Origin: Pseudomonadota bacterium
GTDB taxonomy: Bacteria > Desulfobacterota > Desulfobacteria > Desulfobacterales > Desulfobacteraceae
Reading direction: 5' to 3'
Length of the DNA: 5,113 bases
NCBI GenBank assembly: GCA_018816605.1
Contig: JAHIVS010000198.1
Span: 1 to 5,113, forward strand
Shown in pieces: positions 1-5,113 of the stretch; within the stretch, counting starts at the first letter, position 1; each line of letters starts with the position of its first letter. The translations under genes and the position numbers were made by a program. The notes beneath the pieces are model-generated. The model was not told the DNA's origin, ran no database searches, and saw only the letters and a list, made by a program, of their open reading frames with translations.

Positions 1-1031
1 CCAAGGCAGCACCCCACACAGGGGCGGATCTGGGAAAAATTGCCTTGCCGGGCCTTCCGGGGATACTGGGGATCTGCCAGAAAAGACCGCCCCATGGAGA
101 TCATATCGGCTTTTCCCTCTCCCAATATCCCATTTGCATGCTCCGGTTCTTTGATCCGACCCACGGTGATCACCGGGATATTCACGGTTTTTTTCACGGC
201 CTCGGCCAGGTGCACAAAACAGCCCTGGGGGGTGTACATGGAGGGGATGGTCAGCTCGGTGGACCCGTAGACCCCGCCGGAGATATGAAGATATACCACA
301 CCTGCCTTTTCCAGCAGGGGTGCAAGGCGCACCGTGTCCTTGAGTTCCCAGCCGTTTTCAATATAATCTTTCCCGTTGATCCGGATGCCCACGGGAAAGT
401 CTTTGCCTGCCCGTTCCCGGACAGCCCCCAGGATCTCAAACAAAAACCGGGTCCGGTTCTCAAAGGACCCGCCATATTCGTCGGTTCTTATATTGGAATT
501 GGGCGCCATGAACTGGTTGATCAGGTATCCGTGGGCCCCGTGGATTTCAATAAAGTCAAACCCGGCTGTGCGGCAGCGCCTGGCAGCATCCCCAAAACAG
601 GCGACCAGTTCTTTGATTTCCGCAATTTCAAGGGCCCGGACCTCGCCTTTCACAACAGCCGGTGCCGGGATGGCGGAGGGGGCCACCTTCTGGGGGAGAT
701 AGGATTGACGTCCCCCGTGCATGAGCTGGACCCCGAATCGGGTATCATACTTTTTTACCCGGTCGACCATTCTTTTCAAAGAAGGGAGACAGGAATCGTC
801 ATACATCTGGGGAAGATCCGGCAATTCCTGGCCGCCCGGATGGACACTGCCACCCCCCACCAGCATCATGCCCACTTCTCCTTTGGCCCGCTCCACAAAA
901 TATTCAATGAGCTGGTCTGTGACATGGCAATTGCCGTCCACCCCAAAGTTGATACTCATGGCCGACATCATCAGCCGGTTCTTGACCGTCATGTTTCCTA
1001 TTTGAATCGGGTTGAAAAGGTGAGACAGCAT
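1..1031 (-). CDS. Old yellow enzyme family FMN oxidoreductase (2,4-dienoyl-CoA reductase-like), 3' end cut by window edge
   Basis: This is a flavin-dependent ene-reductase of the OYE/NADH:flavin oxidoreductase family, expected to be cytosolic and to reduce activated C=C bonds; the substrate is unknown. I translated the minus strand by hand: 343 full codons with no stop before the window edge. Family landmarks in order are the N-terminal LFNPIQIGNMTVKNRL (5-20), GVQLMHGGRQ (100-109), the core EIHGAHGYLINQF (162-174) with N180 and R182-TDEYGG, a phosphate-binding VGRI (290-293) and MGRSFLADP (313-321). It ends in RPCVGCC (337-342), the start of the C-x2-C-x3-C Fe-S motif found in the large FadH/BaiCD-type enzymes. 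A full-length relative would therefore continue about 300 residues into an FAD/NAD(P)H domain, which I infer but cannot see. Y169 matches the FadH catalytic tyrosine; by eye the FadH catalytic histidine position appears to be Tyr255. The start is firm: the codon before ATG is TAG. A possible own promoter lies upstream. Confidence 0.93.
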   Translation of the reverse strand, partial: MLSHLFNPIQIGNMTVKNRLMMSAMSINFGVDGNCHVTDQLIEYFVERAKGEVGMMLVGGGSVHPGGQELPDLPQMYDDSCLPSLKRMVDRVKKYDTRFGVQLMHGGRQSYLPQKVAPSAIPAPAVVKGEVRALEIAEIKELVACFGDAARRCRTAGFDFIEIHGAHGYLINQFMAPNSNIRTDEYGGSFENRTRFLFEILGAVRERAGKDFPVGIRINGKDYIENGWELKDTVRLAPLLEKAGVVYLHISGGVYGSTELTIPSMYTPQGCFVHLAEAVKKTVNIPVITVGRIKEPEHANGILGEGKADMISMGRSFLADPQYPRKARQGNFSQIRPCVGCCL

Positions 1032-1041
1032 CTAGATCAGA

Positions 1042-1047
1042 CTCCCT
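1042..1047 (-). promoter_or_regulatory. Ribosome binding site of the OYE-family gene
   Basis: AGGGAG on the minus strand lies 10 nt before the ATG at 1031. The spacing is a little long but usable. Together with the in-frame TAG directly before the ATG, it supports this start. Confidence 0.55.
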
Positions 1048-1086
1048 ATTATTTAGATCCATATTGAATTGAACACATAAAATTCG

Positions 1087-1116
1087 ACTATAGGCAAATT
1101 TTGGTTTCCCGCACAA
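1087..1116 (-). promoter_or_regulatory. Candidate sigma70-type promoter for the OYE-family gene
   Basis: On the minus strand, TTGTGC (1116-1111) is followed by an 18-nt spacer and TATAGT (1092-1087). The -10 box matches consensus at 5 of 6 positions and the -35 box at only 3 of 6. The predicted start near 1080 gives a leader of about 50 nt containing the AGGGAG site. This is a visual match in an AT-rich gap, so it is only a candidate. If real, it would make the reductase a separate transcription unit from the upstream operon. Confidence 0.4.
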
Positions 1117-1146
1117 GTTTTTTTCCGGCCCCAAAGATCATCTGGC

Positions 1147-1181
1147 AAAAAAATCCGGGTGGCATCAGGTGTCTTCCCCGG
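1147..1181 (-). terminator. Weak rho-independent terminator candidate after the GTPase gene
   Basis: On the minus strand the arms CCGGG (1181-1177) and CCCGG (1159-1155) are separated by a 17-nt loop and followed by A and seven T (1153-1147). The stem is only 5 bp and its first arm lies inside the GTPase C-terminal codons. An overlapping alternative stem, CAGGT/ACCTG, also exists. The position at the end of the three-gene set and the T7 tract fit a terminator, but the short stem and large loop make it weak. Confidence 0.3.
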
Positions 1182-2586
1182 CAACCTGCTCAAGCAGAGA
1201 AGCCACAAGAACGGCAAACTCCGGGACAGCTTTCTTCCCCTTGATTACCGCCTTGCCCCGGACCGACTTGAAAAACCGGACACAGGTATTTCGCTGACCC
1301 GGGGAAAGCGTGGCGGTTATTCCCAGTTTCGGAAAAACTTTCTTTGGATTCTCCCCAATATCCCCAGCATCCCGTCGGCCATGGGGGCGGTTGATCATAT
1401 GGGTGTAATAGATCAGGGCACGGTCCATCAGCACATAGAGGAACTGAAGATTTTCATTGGGTCCCACCTGGAGCCGGTCGCCGCCAAGGCGGATGCCGAG
1501 ACCGGTTCTCCGGGCGATTTTTTTGCCGCCAAAAAGGGCGGACCCAGCCCCCAAAAGGCCTCCGATGGCGGCAAACACCCCGAAGGAGGTGCCGCCGGCA
1601 GCTGCATCAACGGCAACCCCCATGGTGCCGCCCAGAACCGCCCCTGCTCCTGCCAATTGCCCTTTGGTCAGCCCCAGCAATTCCCAGGTCTGCCGGGAAA
1701 ACAAATCATGCCGGAGCAGGGAATAGTCGGGCAGGGGATACTCATAGAGCCTGTGCTTAAACAAGGATTTTATCTGTGCGAACATCTCTTGTTCAATTTT
1801 TCGGATACCCTGTTGAAAGGAGAGATTAAGCCGTTCCCGAACCAAAACTTTATCCGACTTGCCGGTCAATTTTTCAGAAACAAAAAAACAAAGGCTTTTT
1901 TCCAGACCAAGGGTGATATAGGCACAGGCCAAACGATTTCGTTTCTTCCACTCCCCCTTAAAGGCCAGGATCACCCGTGAAACGGAGTCTTCCCATTCCT
2001 GGTCAATGGACTTTAAACTTTCGAGCATGCGAATCCGCTCGTTGAAATCAGCGGTGTTGGAATTAAACACCCGGATGGAATTAAAACATTTACGGAACTC
2101 CTGTTTCCATTCATGGGTATAGTCTTGTTTGGTCTGCTTGGAATTGATGATGGCCATGCGGGGCCTGCCCGTGAGACGAAGGATTTCCATCTCCGCAATA
2201 TCATCCTCCCGGACCGGCCTTGCGCCGTTCACCACATAAATAATGCCCGCCCCCCGGGCAACCGGGGCCAAAAGAGCGCACTCGTCTGCAAAAAAAGGAT
2301 CCTGGCCAAAGGTTTCAATAAACTGATCCAGAATTTTTCCAGGATCTCCTTCATAGGCCCTGAACCAGGCAAGGGCCTGCCGGGGTGCCTGGAACCCCGG
2401 GGTATCCACAAACCGGATAATCTTTTCCCCATCGATTTCAACGGTATAGGCCTGGGCAACGCTGGTTTCACCGGGGAAGGGGCTGATCCGTATCCGGTCG
2501 TCCTCGGTAAGGGTGGAAACCACGGAAGACTTGCCTTCATTGGGGTGACCCAGAACGGCAAATTCCGGGATGGAAGAATTTTTCAT
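1165..2586 (-). CDS. GTPase with C-terminal DUF3482 region
   Basis: A 473-residue TRAFAC-class (Era/TrmE-like) GTPase with a DUF3482 C-terminal region; cellular role unknown. Visible motifs are the G1 P-loop GHPNEGKSS (13-21), a probable G2 threonine T41 in PGET, G3 DTPGF (61-65), and YVVNGARPV (117-125) where a nucleotide-binding strand is expected. The G4 position is degenerate: INSKQTKQD (147-155) instead of NKxD. RVFNSNTADFNER (172-184) follows and looks family-typical. Residues 200-300 are mostly helical and charged. Residues 305-354 form a 50-residue Gly/Ala-rich hydrophobic stretch with GxxxG-type spacing, suited to membrane insertion or helix packing. The end, RFFKSVRGKAVIKGKKAVPEF, resembles the DUF3482 tail. 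The ATG overlaps the TGA of the upstream membrane-protein gene as ATGA, with a good ribosome site, which indicates translational coupling. Family membership is confident; function is not. Confidence 0.92.
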   Translation of the reverse strand: MKNSSIPEFAVLGHPNEGKSSVVSTLTEDDRIRISPFPGETSVAQAYTVEIDGEKIIRFVDTPGFQAPRQALAWFRAYEGDPGKILDQFIETFGQDPFFADECALLAPVARGAGIIYVVNGARPVREDDIAEMEILRLTGRPRMAIINSKQTKQDYTHEWKQEFRKCFNSIRVFNSNTADFNERIRMLESLKSIDQEWEDSVSRVILAFKGEWKKRNRLACAYITLGLEKSLCFFVSEKLTGKSDKVLVRERLNLSFQQGIRKIEQEMFAQIKSLFKHRLYEYPLPDYSLLRHDLFSRQTWELLGLTKGQLAGAGAVLGGTMGVAVDAAAGGTSFGVFAAIGGLLGAGSALFGGKKIARRTGLGIRLGGDRLQVGPNENLQFLYVLMDRALIYYTHMINRPHGRRDAGDIGENPKKVFPKLGITATLSPGQRNTCVRFFKSVRGKAVIKGKKAVPEFAVLVASLLEQVAGEDT

Positions 2587-4148
2587 TTATACACCCTTTC
2601 CAGAAGGATATCGGGGTTTCCCAATTGATGGATGGCGCGTTTCCACACCTGAAAATTCACATCCTCGCTGTCCACGACAAAAGTTTTTTCCCCAGGGGTC
2701 TGGGTCAGCAATATCCACAAGGGCCTGTCCGCAAACACCTGTTTCAACTGGACAAAATAATACAGCAACCCCCGGATGGGGGGCTGCCAAACCTCCTGGA
2801 GCACGATAACCTGATCGGGCAACGCTTGTGTAAGGGAAGCAAGCAATTCTTTATCCTGGATATAGTCAAAGGAGACGGGAATGACGGCGGTCACCCCGAT
2901 GCACAATTGCCGGTTGATAAACCCGATGACAGCCTCAGACGTATCCGCCCCATACACAGAACCGGACGCCAAAACCAGGGCGCGGGCGCCCCTGATTTGA
3001 AACTGCCTGGCCGAATCCATTTGAGGCCCGGGTTCAACCGGTGACTCCGGCTGCCGCCCCATGGAGGGCGCATCGGACCGGATATCCATGATGGGAGACT
3101 TCATCTGGACCAAAAGCTTTTTAAACCTGGGTTTTTCAAAATCAAACTGGGCAAGGGCTTTTTTCTGGGCCAGAACAGCTGCCGTGATCAGTACAAGCCG
3201 CGGCAGAACAGCATAGAACATGATGCCCAGGCACAGAAACGGCCACCAGGAAACCAGATCTTTTGTGGCAAGGCCGGCAATCCCTTCCTTGAGCAGAATC
3301 CTTGACCCTTCTATCTGTTCAGGACTCGGAAGGGATAGGTCTTGGGGCACGAACCAGGACCAGGGGAGGGCGATCACGGACAGGACATCATGGATACGGA
3401 CACTCGCCGTCACCAGGGTGGATTGCCAGCCAAAGGCCAGGTCGCTGACCGTCACCCGGAACAGGGTTCCTGCCAGGGCGCCCAGGGAAAACGAGACCGA
3501 AAAAAAAGAAGAGAGCAGAAAAAAAGGCCAGAAAAAAAGGCCTTTGTATTCCCGGTTTCGCATTTGGATCAGGGCTGCCATATATTCGATGGATGCCATG
3601 CCCGCCTCTCCCCCTTTTATCTTTTTTAAAAGCCCCGGCAACCCTTTAAAAAAGACCGCAGAAAAAAGGGCATGAACAAGAGAAGGCGCGTTTCGGCCGG
3701 CGCCTATCTTTGGCCTTACAAATCGAAGGGCCAGCATAAAAAGGGTCAGACCCGACAGCAGCACCTGTAAAAGAATAAAAACAACAAAAAAAAGGGTAAC
3801 ATTGACAGGCCGGGTCCCGTGGTAGGCCAGAAAGGAATAGGCCAGGCAGATCCCGGATAAAAGCCCTGCAATCAAAAGGCCGTAGACACTCCACCGGTAC
3901 AGGGAGGCAAACAGGGCTCCCGGCAGGATGGCCCTTGTCTTTTCTTGGGCCTCATGGAAAAACACCAGCCTTCTGTACTCAAGCCATGAAAACAGCAGAC
4001 GGGTATCGTCCATGTCCGGGGAATCCATCTGATGAAAAATTTCCCGGTCCCTTGCCAGGGTCGTTTCCCGTTCCTCTCCTGATTCCCTCTGGTCGTCCAC
4101 GCTCAAAAGGTAATCCAGGTCAATGATATCCTTCAAATGAATGGTCAT
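2583..4148 (-). CDS. DUF2868 family integral membrane protein
   Basis: A 521-residue inner-membrane protein of unknown function. The N-terminal 75 residues are charged and probably cytosolic. Four hydrophobic helices are predicted by eye at about 87-109, 116-142, 204-231 and 297-327. The block LAFGWQSTLVTASVRIHDV (237-255) and WWPFLCLGIMFYAVLPRL (301-318) are what I recall as the conserved core of DUF2868. A Pro-rich linker (about 352-378) leads to a soluble alpha/beta domain (385-521) with alternating strands (ARALVLASG, QVIVLQEVW, PLWILLTQTPG). It looks like a Rossmann or NTPase-like fold, but I see no P-loop. The gene starts 9 nt after the regulator stop and has only a weak AAGA-type ribosome site, so it may depend on coupling. 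It overlaps the downstream GTPase gene by 4 nt, which points to a shared complex (inference). TTT-rich phenylalanine codons create several homopolymer runs, including a 13-bp tandem duplication. Confidence 0.9.
   Translation of the reverse strand: MTIHLKDIIDLDYLLSVDDQRESGEERETTLARDREIFHQMDSPDMDDTRLLFSWLEYRRLVFFHEAQEKTRAILPGALFASLYRWSVYGLLIAGLLSGICLAYSFLAYHGTRPVNVTLFFVVFILLQVLLSGLTLFMLALRFVRPKIGAGRNAPSLVHALFSAVFFKGLPGLLKKIKGGEAGMASIEYMAALIQMRNREYKGLFFWPFFLLSSFFSVSFSLGALAGTLFRVTVSDLAFGWQSTLVTASVRIHDVLSVIALPWSWFVPQDLSLPSPEQIEGSRILLKEGIAGLATKDLVSWWPFLCLGIMFYAVLPRLVLITAAVLAQKKALAQFDFEKPRFKKLLVQMKSPIMDIRSDAPSMGRQPESPVEPGPQMDSARQFQIRGARALVLASGSVYGADTSEAVIGFINRQLCIGVTAVIPVSFDYIQDKELLASLTQALPDQVIVLQEVWQPPIRGLLYYFVQLKQVFADRPLWILLTQTPGEKTFVVDSEDVNFQVWKRAIHQLGNPDILLERVYK
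2594..2601 (-). promoter_or_regulatory. Ribosome binding site of the GTPase gene, inside the DUF2868 gene
   Basis: GGAAAGGG on the minus strand sits 7 nt before the ATG at 2586, within the last codons of the upstream gene. It is the best Shine-Dalgarno match in the window. It supports the ATGA overlap as the true start and fits coupled translation of the two proteins. Confidence 0.7.
3517..3542 (-). repeat. Perfect 13-bp tandem duplication within the DUF2868 membrane gene
   Basis: Two adjacent identical copies of GGCCTTTTTTTCT (minus strand) occupy 3542-3530 and 3529-3517, each with a T7 tract; a T8 tract follows at 3507-3500. The unit is not a multiple of three, so the two copies are read in different frames (G-L-F-F-W, then P-F-F-L). 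They lie in the third membrane helix. Loss or gain of one copy would shift the frame. Confidence 0.9.
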
Positions 4149-4157
4149 GTTTTTTTC

Positions 4158-5072
4158 TTAGCAGATCACCGCGTTTTTAACAATTGCCTTTGAAAATTCA
4201 TCCAAAAGGATGGAACTCAATTGCCACCGATGCCAGTAAAGAGACACCAAAACAGGGGTGTCCGGCGCAAGGTCCACAAGAAGACCTTTTTTAATATGGG
4301 CAAGCCCCTGGAGGTCCGGCACCATGCCATAGGCCAGTCCGTCCAGAATCATCCCGACAAATTTTTCCGAAGAGGGTACGTAGTGGATGGGAATTTTTGG
4401 GCCCGGCGCTTTTTGGGAGGTGATTGCCGGAGGGACGGCTTGTCTAAAATATGTTTTTAAAAACCGTGAATGCAGGTCGTCCCTGCGATTGAAGATAACG
4501 GCCGGTGCCTTTTCCAGGCCGTTCTTTCCAAACCCCCGGGGAAAATAGCTCTTCACAAATTGCGGTGCGGCCACCATCCGATAGGTCATGGTGCCGATGG
4601 GGGTGACAGAGCAGCCCTGGACAGGTCTGTCTTCCGAACTGATACAGCCGGCCACCTCCCCGTTTCTGAGCAGCCGGTGGGTTTGCTCCTGGTCATCCAC
4701 CTTCAGGTCCAGAAGCACACGGTTTTCCCCTAAAAACAGAGTCACGGCCGGGAAAAACCAGGTGGCAAGACTGTCTGCATTAATCCCGACGGCAAACACC
4801 TGGAAATTTTCCCGGGCCAGGGGCGTTAGAGAGCGGTTAAGATCCGCCTCAAGACTTTGCACCTGGATATAATGTTTGAGCAACTGCTTTCCTTGGGGCG
4901 TGGGCGCCGGCGGAACCGTCCGGGTCAACAGAAGGGTTCCCATCTGGTCTTCCAGCAGCTTTATCCGCTGGGACACAGCGGACTGGGTGAGGTTCAGCCG
5001 AAGGGCTGCCTTGTCAAATCCGCCCTCCTGGATCACATGGGCCAATGCCTGTAATAATTTATAATCCAACAT
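4158..5072 (-). CDS. argP: LysR-family transcriptional regulator, ArgP (IciA)-like
   Basis: A 304-residue LysR-type regulator, close to the 297 residues of E. coli ArgP, which binds lysine or arginine and controls genes such as the arginine exporter argO and lysine genes. The N-terminal winged helix-turn-helix covers about 3-60, with GGFDKAALRLNLTQSAVSQR (17-36) matching the recalled E. coli sequence closely and RTVPPAPTPQGKQLL (51-65) after it. The effector domain carries the ArgP signature INADSLATW (97-105), then YFPRGF (176-181), the APAVIFNRRDD block (189-199), SSEKFV (234-239) and LYWHRW (278-283). These go beyond generic LysR similarity. An in-frame TAA three codons before the ATG rules out a longer protein, and MLDYKLLQAL aligns with the ArgP N-terminus. 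AAGGG precedes the ATG by only 3 nt, which is short. No exporter gene is visible next to it. Its likely operon partners are the DUF2868 and GTPase genes, an unusual context. Effector and targets are inferred only from the family. Confidence 0.9.
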   Translation of the reverse strand: MLDYKLLQALAHVIQEGGFDKAALRLNLTQSAVSQRIKLLEDQMGTLLLTRTVPPAPTPQGKQLLKHYIQVQSLEADLNRSLTPLARENFQVFAVGINADSLATWFFPAVTLFLGENRVLLDLKVDDQEQTHRLLRNGEVAGCISSEDRPVQGCSVTPIGTMTYRMVAAPQFVKSYFPRGFGKNGLEKAPAVIFNRRDDLHSRFLKTYFRQAVPPAITSQKAPGPKIPIHYVPSSEKFVGMILDGLAYGMVPDLQGLAHIKKGLLVDLAPDTPVLVSLYWHRWQLSSILLDEFSKAIVKNAVIC

Positions 5073-5113
5073 GGGCCCTTATTATCACAAATCCGTCCAG
5101 CCCGGCATAAAAA

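Noticed and set aside
45..1067. Long plus-strand open frame of 340 codons
   Set aside because: It lies antisense to the reductase gene, whose translation shows clear family motifs throughout. The plus-strand product has no recognisable domain and looks like a compositional shadow.
904..1134. Minus-strand open frame crossing the gap upstream of the reductase
   Set aside because: It is out of frame with the reductase N-terminus, has no recognisable motif and overlaps the candidate promoter.
1159..1980. Plus-strand open frame of 273 codons
   Set aside because: It is antisense to the GTPase/DUF3482 gene. The product is Gly/Pro-rich and low in recognisable structure.
2113..2628. Plus-strand open frame of 171 codons spanning the start of the GTPase gene
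   Set aside because: It overlaps the P-loop coding region of the GTPase on the opposite strand and shows no family motifs.
2977..2994. GC-rich imperfect palindrome (CAGGGCGC...GCGCCCCTG)
   Set aside because: It is inside the DUF2868 coding region, has no T-run, and is explained by codon choice.
3220..3675. Plus-strand open frame of 151 codons rich in Lys/Arg/Glu
   Set aside because: The charge comes from the complement of TTT/CTT codons of the membrane helices. It is antisense to a well-supported gene.
5081..5086. GATAAT with an upstream TG, resembling an extended -10 box, before the regulator gene
   Set aside because: A start site from this box would fall within 1-2 nt of the ATG and exclude the AAGGG ribosome site, and no -35 partner is convincing. 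The true promoter probably lies outside the window.

Overview
The window holds four genes, all reading leftward on the minus strand, and almost no non-coding sequence. GC content is moderate. The genes suggest a Gram-negative proteobacterium-like organism. An anaerobe of the Desulfobacterota (Desulfobacteraceae-like) is my best guess, based on an old-yellow-enzyme reductase with the start of a 4Fe-4S cysteine motif and on general sequence flavour. The taxonomic guess is inference only.

In order of transcription, from right to left, the first gene is an ArgP/IciA-type LysR regulator (5072 to 4158). It is followed after 9 nt by a four-helix membrane protein of the DUF2868 family (4148 to 2583). 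That gene overlaps by 4 nt (ATGA) a GTPase with a C-terminal DUF3482 region (2586 to 1165). The spacing makes these three a likely operon. The DUF2868/DUF3482 pair is known to me as a recurrent neighbour pair in proteobacteria with no established function. The proteins suggest a membrane-anchored GTPase module: an integral membrane partner with a cytosolic alpha/beta domain, and a GTPase with a long glycine-rich hydrophobic stretch.

A 133-nt gap (1032 to 1164) follows. It contains a weak terminator-like hairpin plus T-run, a candidate sigma70-type promoter and a ribosome binding site. These lead into an FMN-dependent old yellow enzyme / 2,4-dienoyl-CoA reductase-like gene (1031 to 1). The left edge of the window cuts this gene at the first cysteines of its iron-sulphur motif.

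The right-hand 41 nt (5073 to 5113) hold only the leader of the regulator gene. I saw no RNA genes, insertion sequences or CRISPR arrays. The least understood part is the DUF2868 plus DUF3482-GTPase pair placed behind an amino-acid-type regulator. A perfect 13-bp out-of-frame tandem duplication lies inside the membrane gene.
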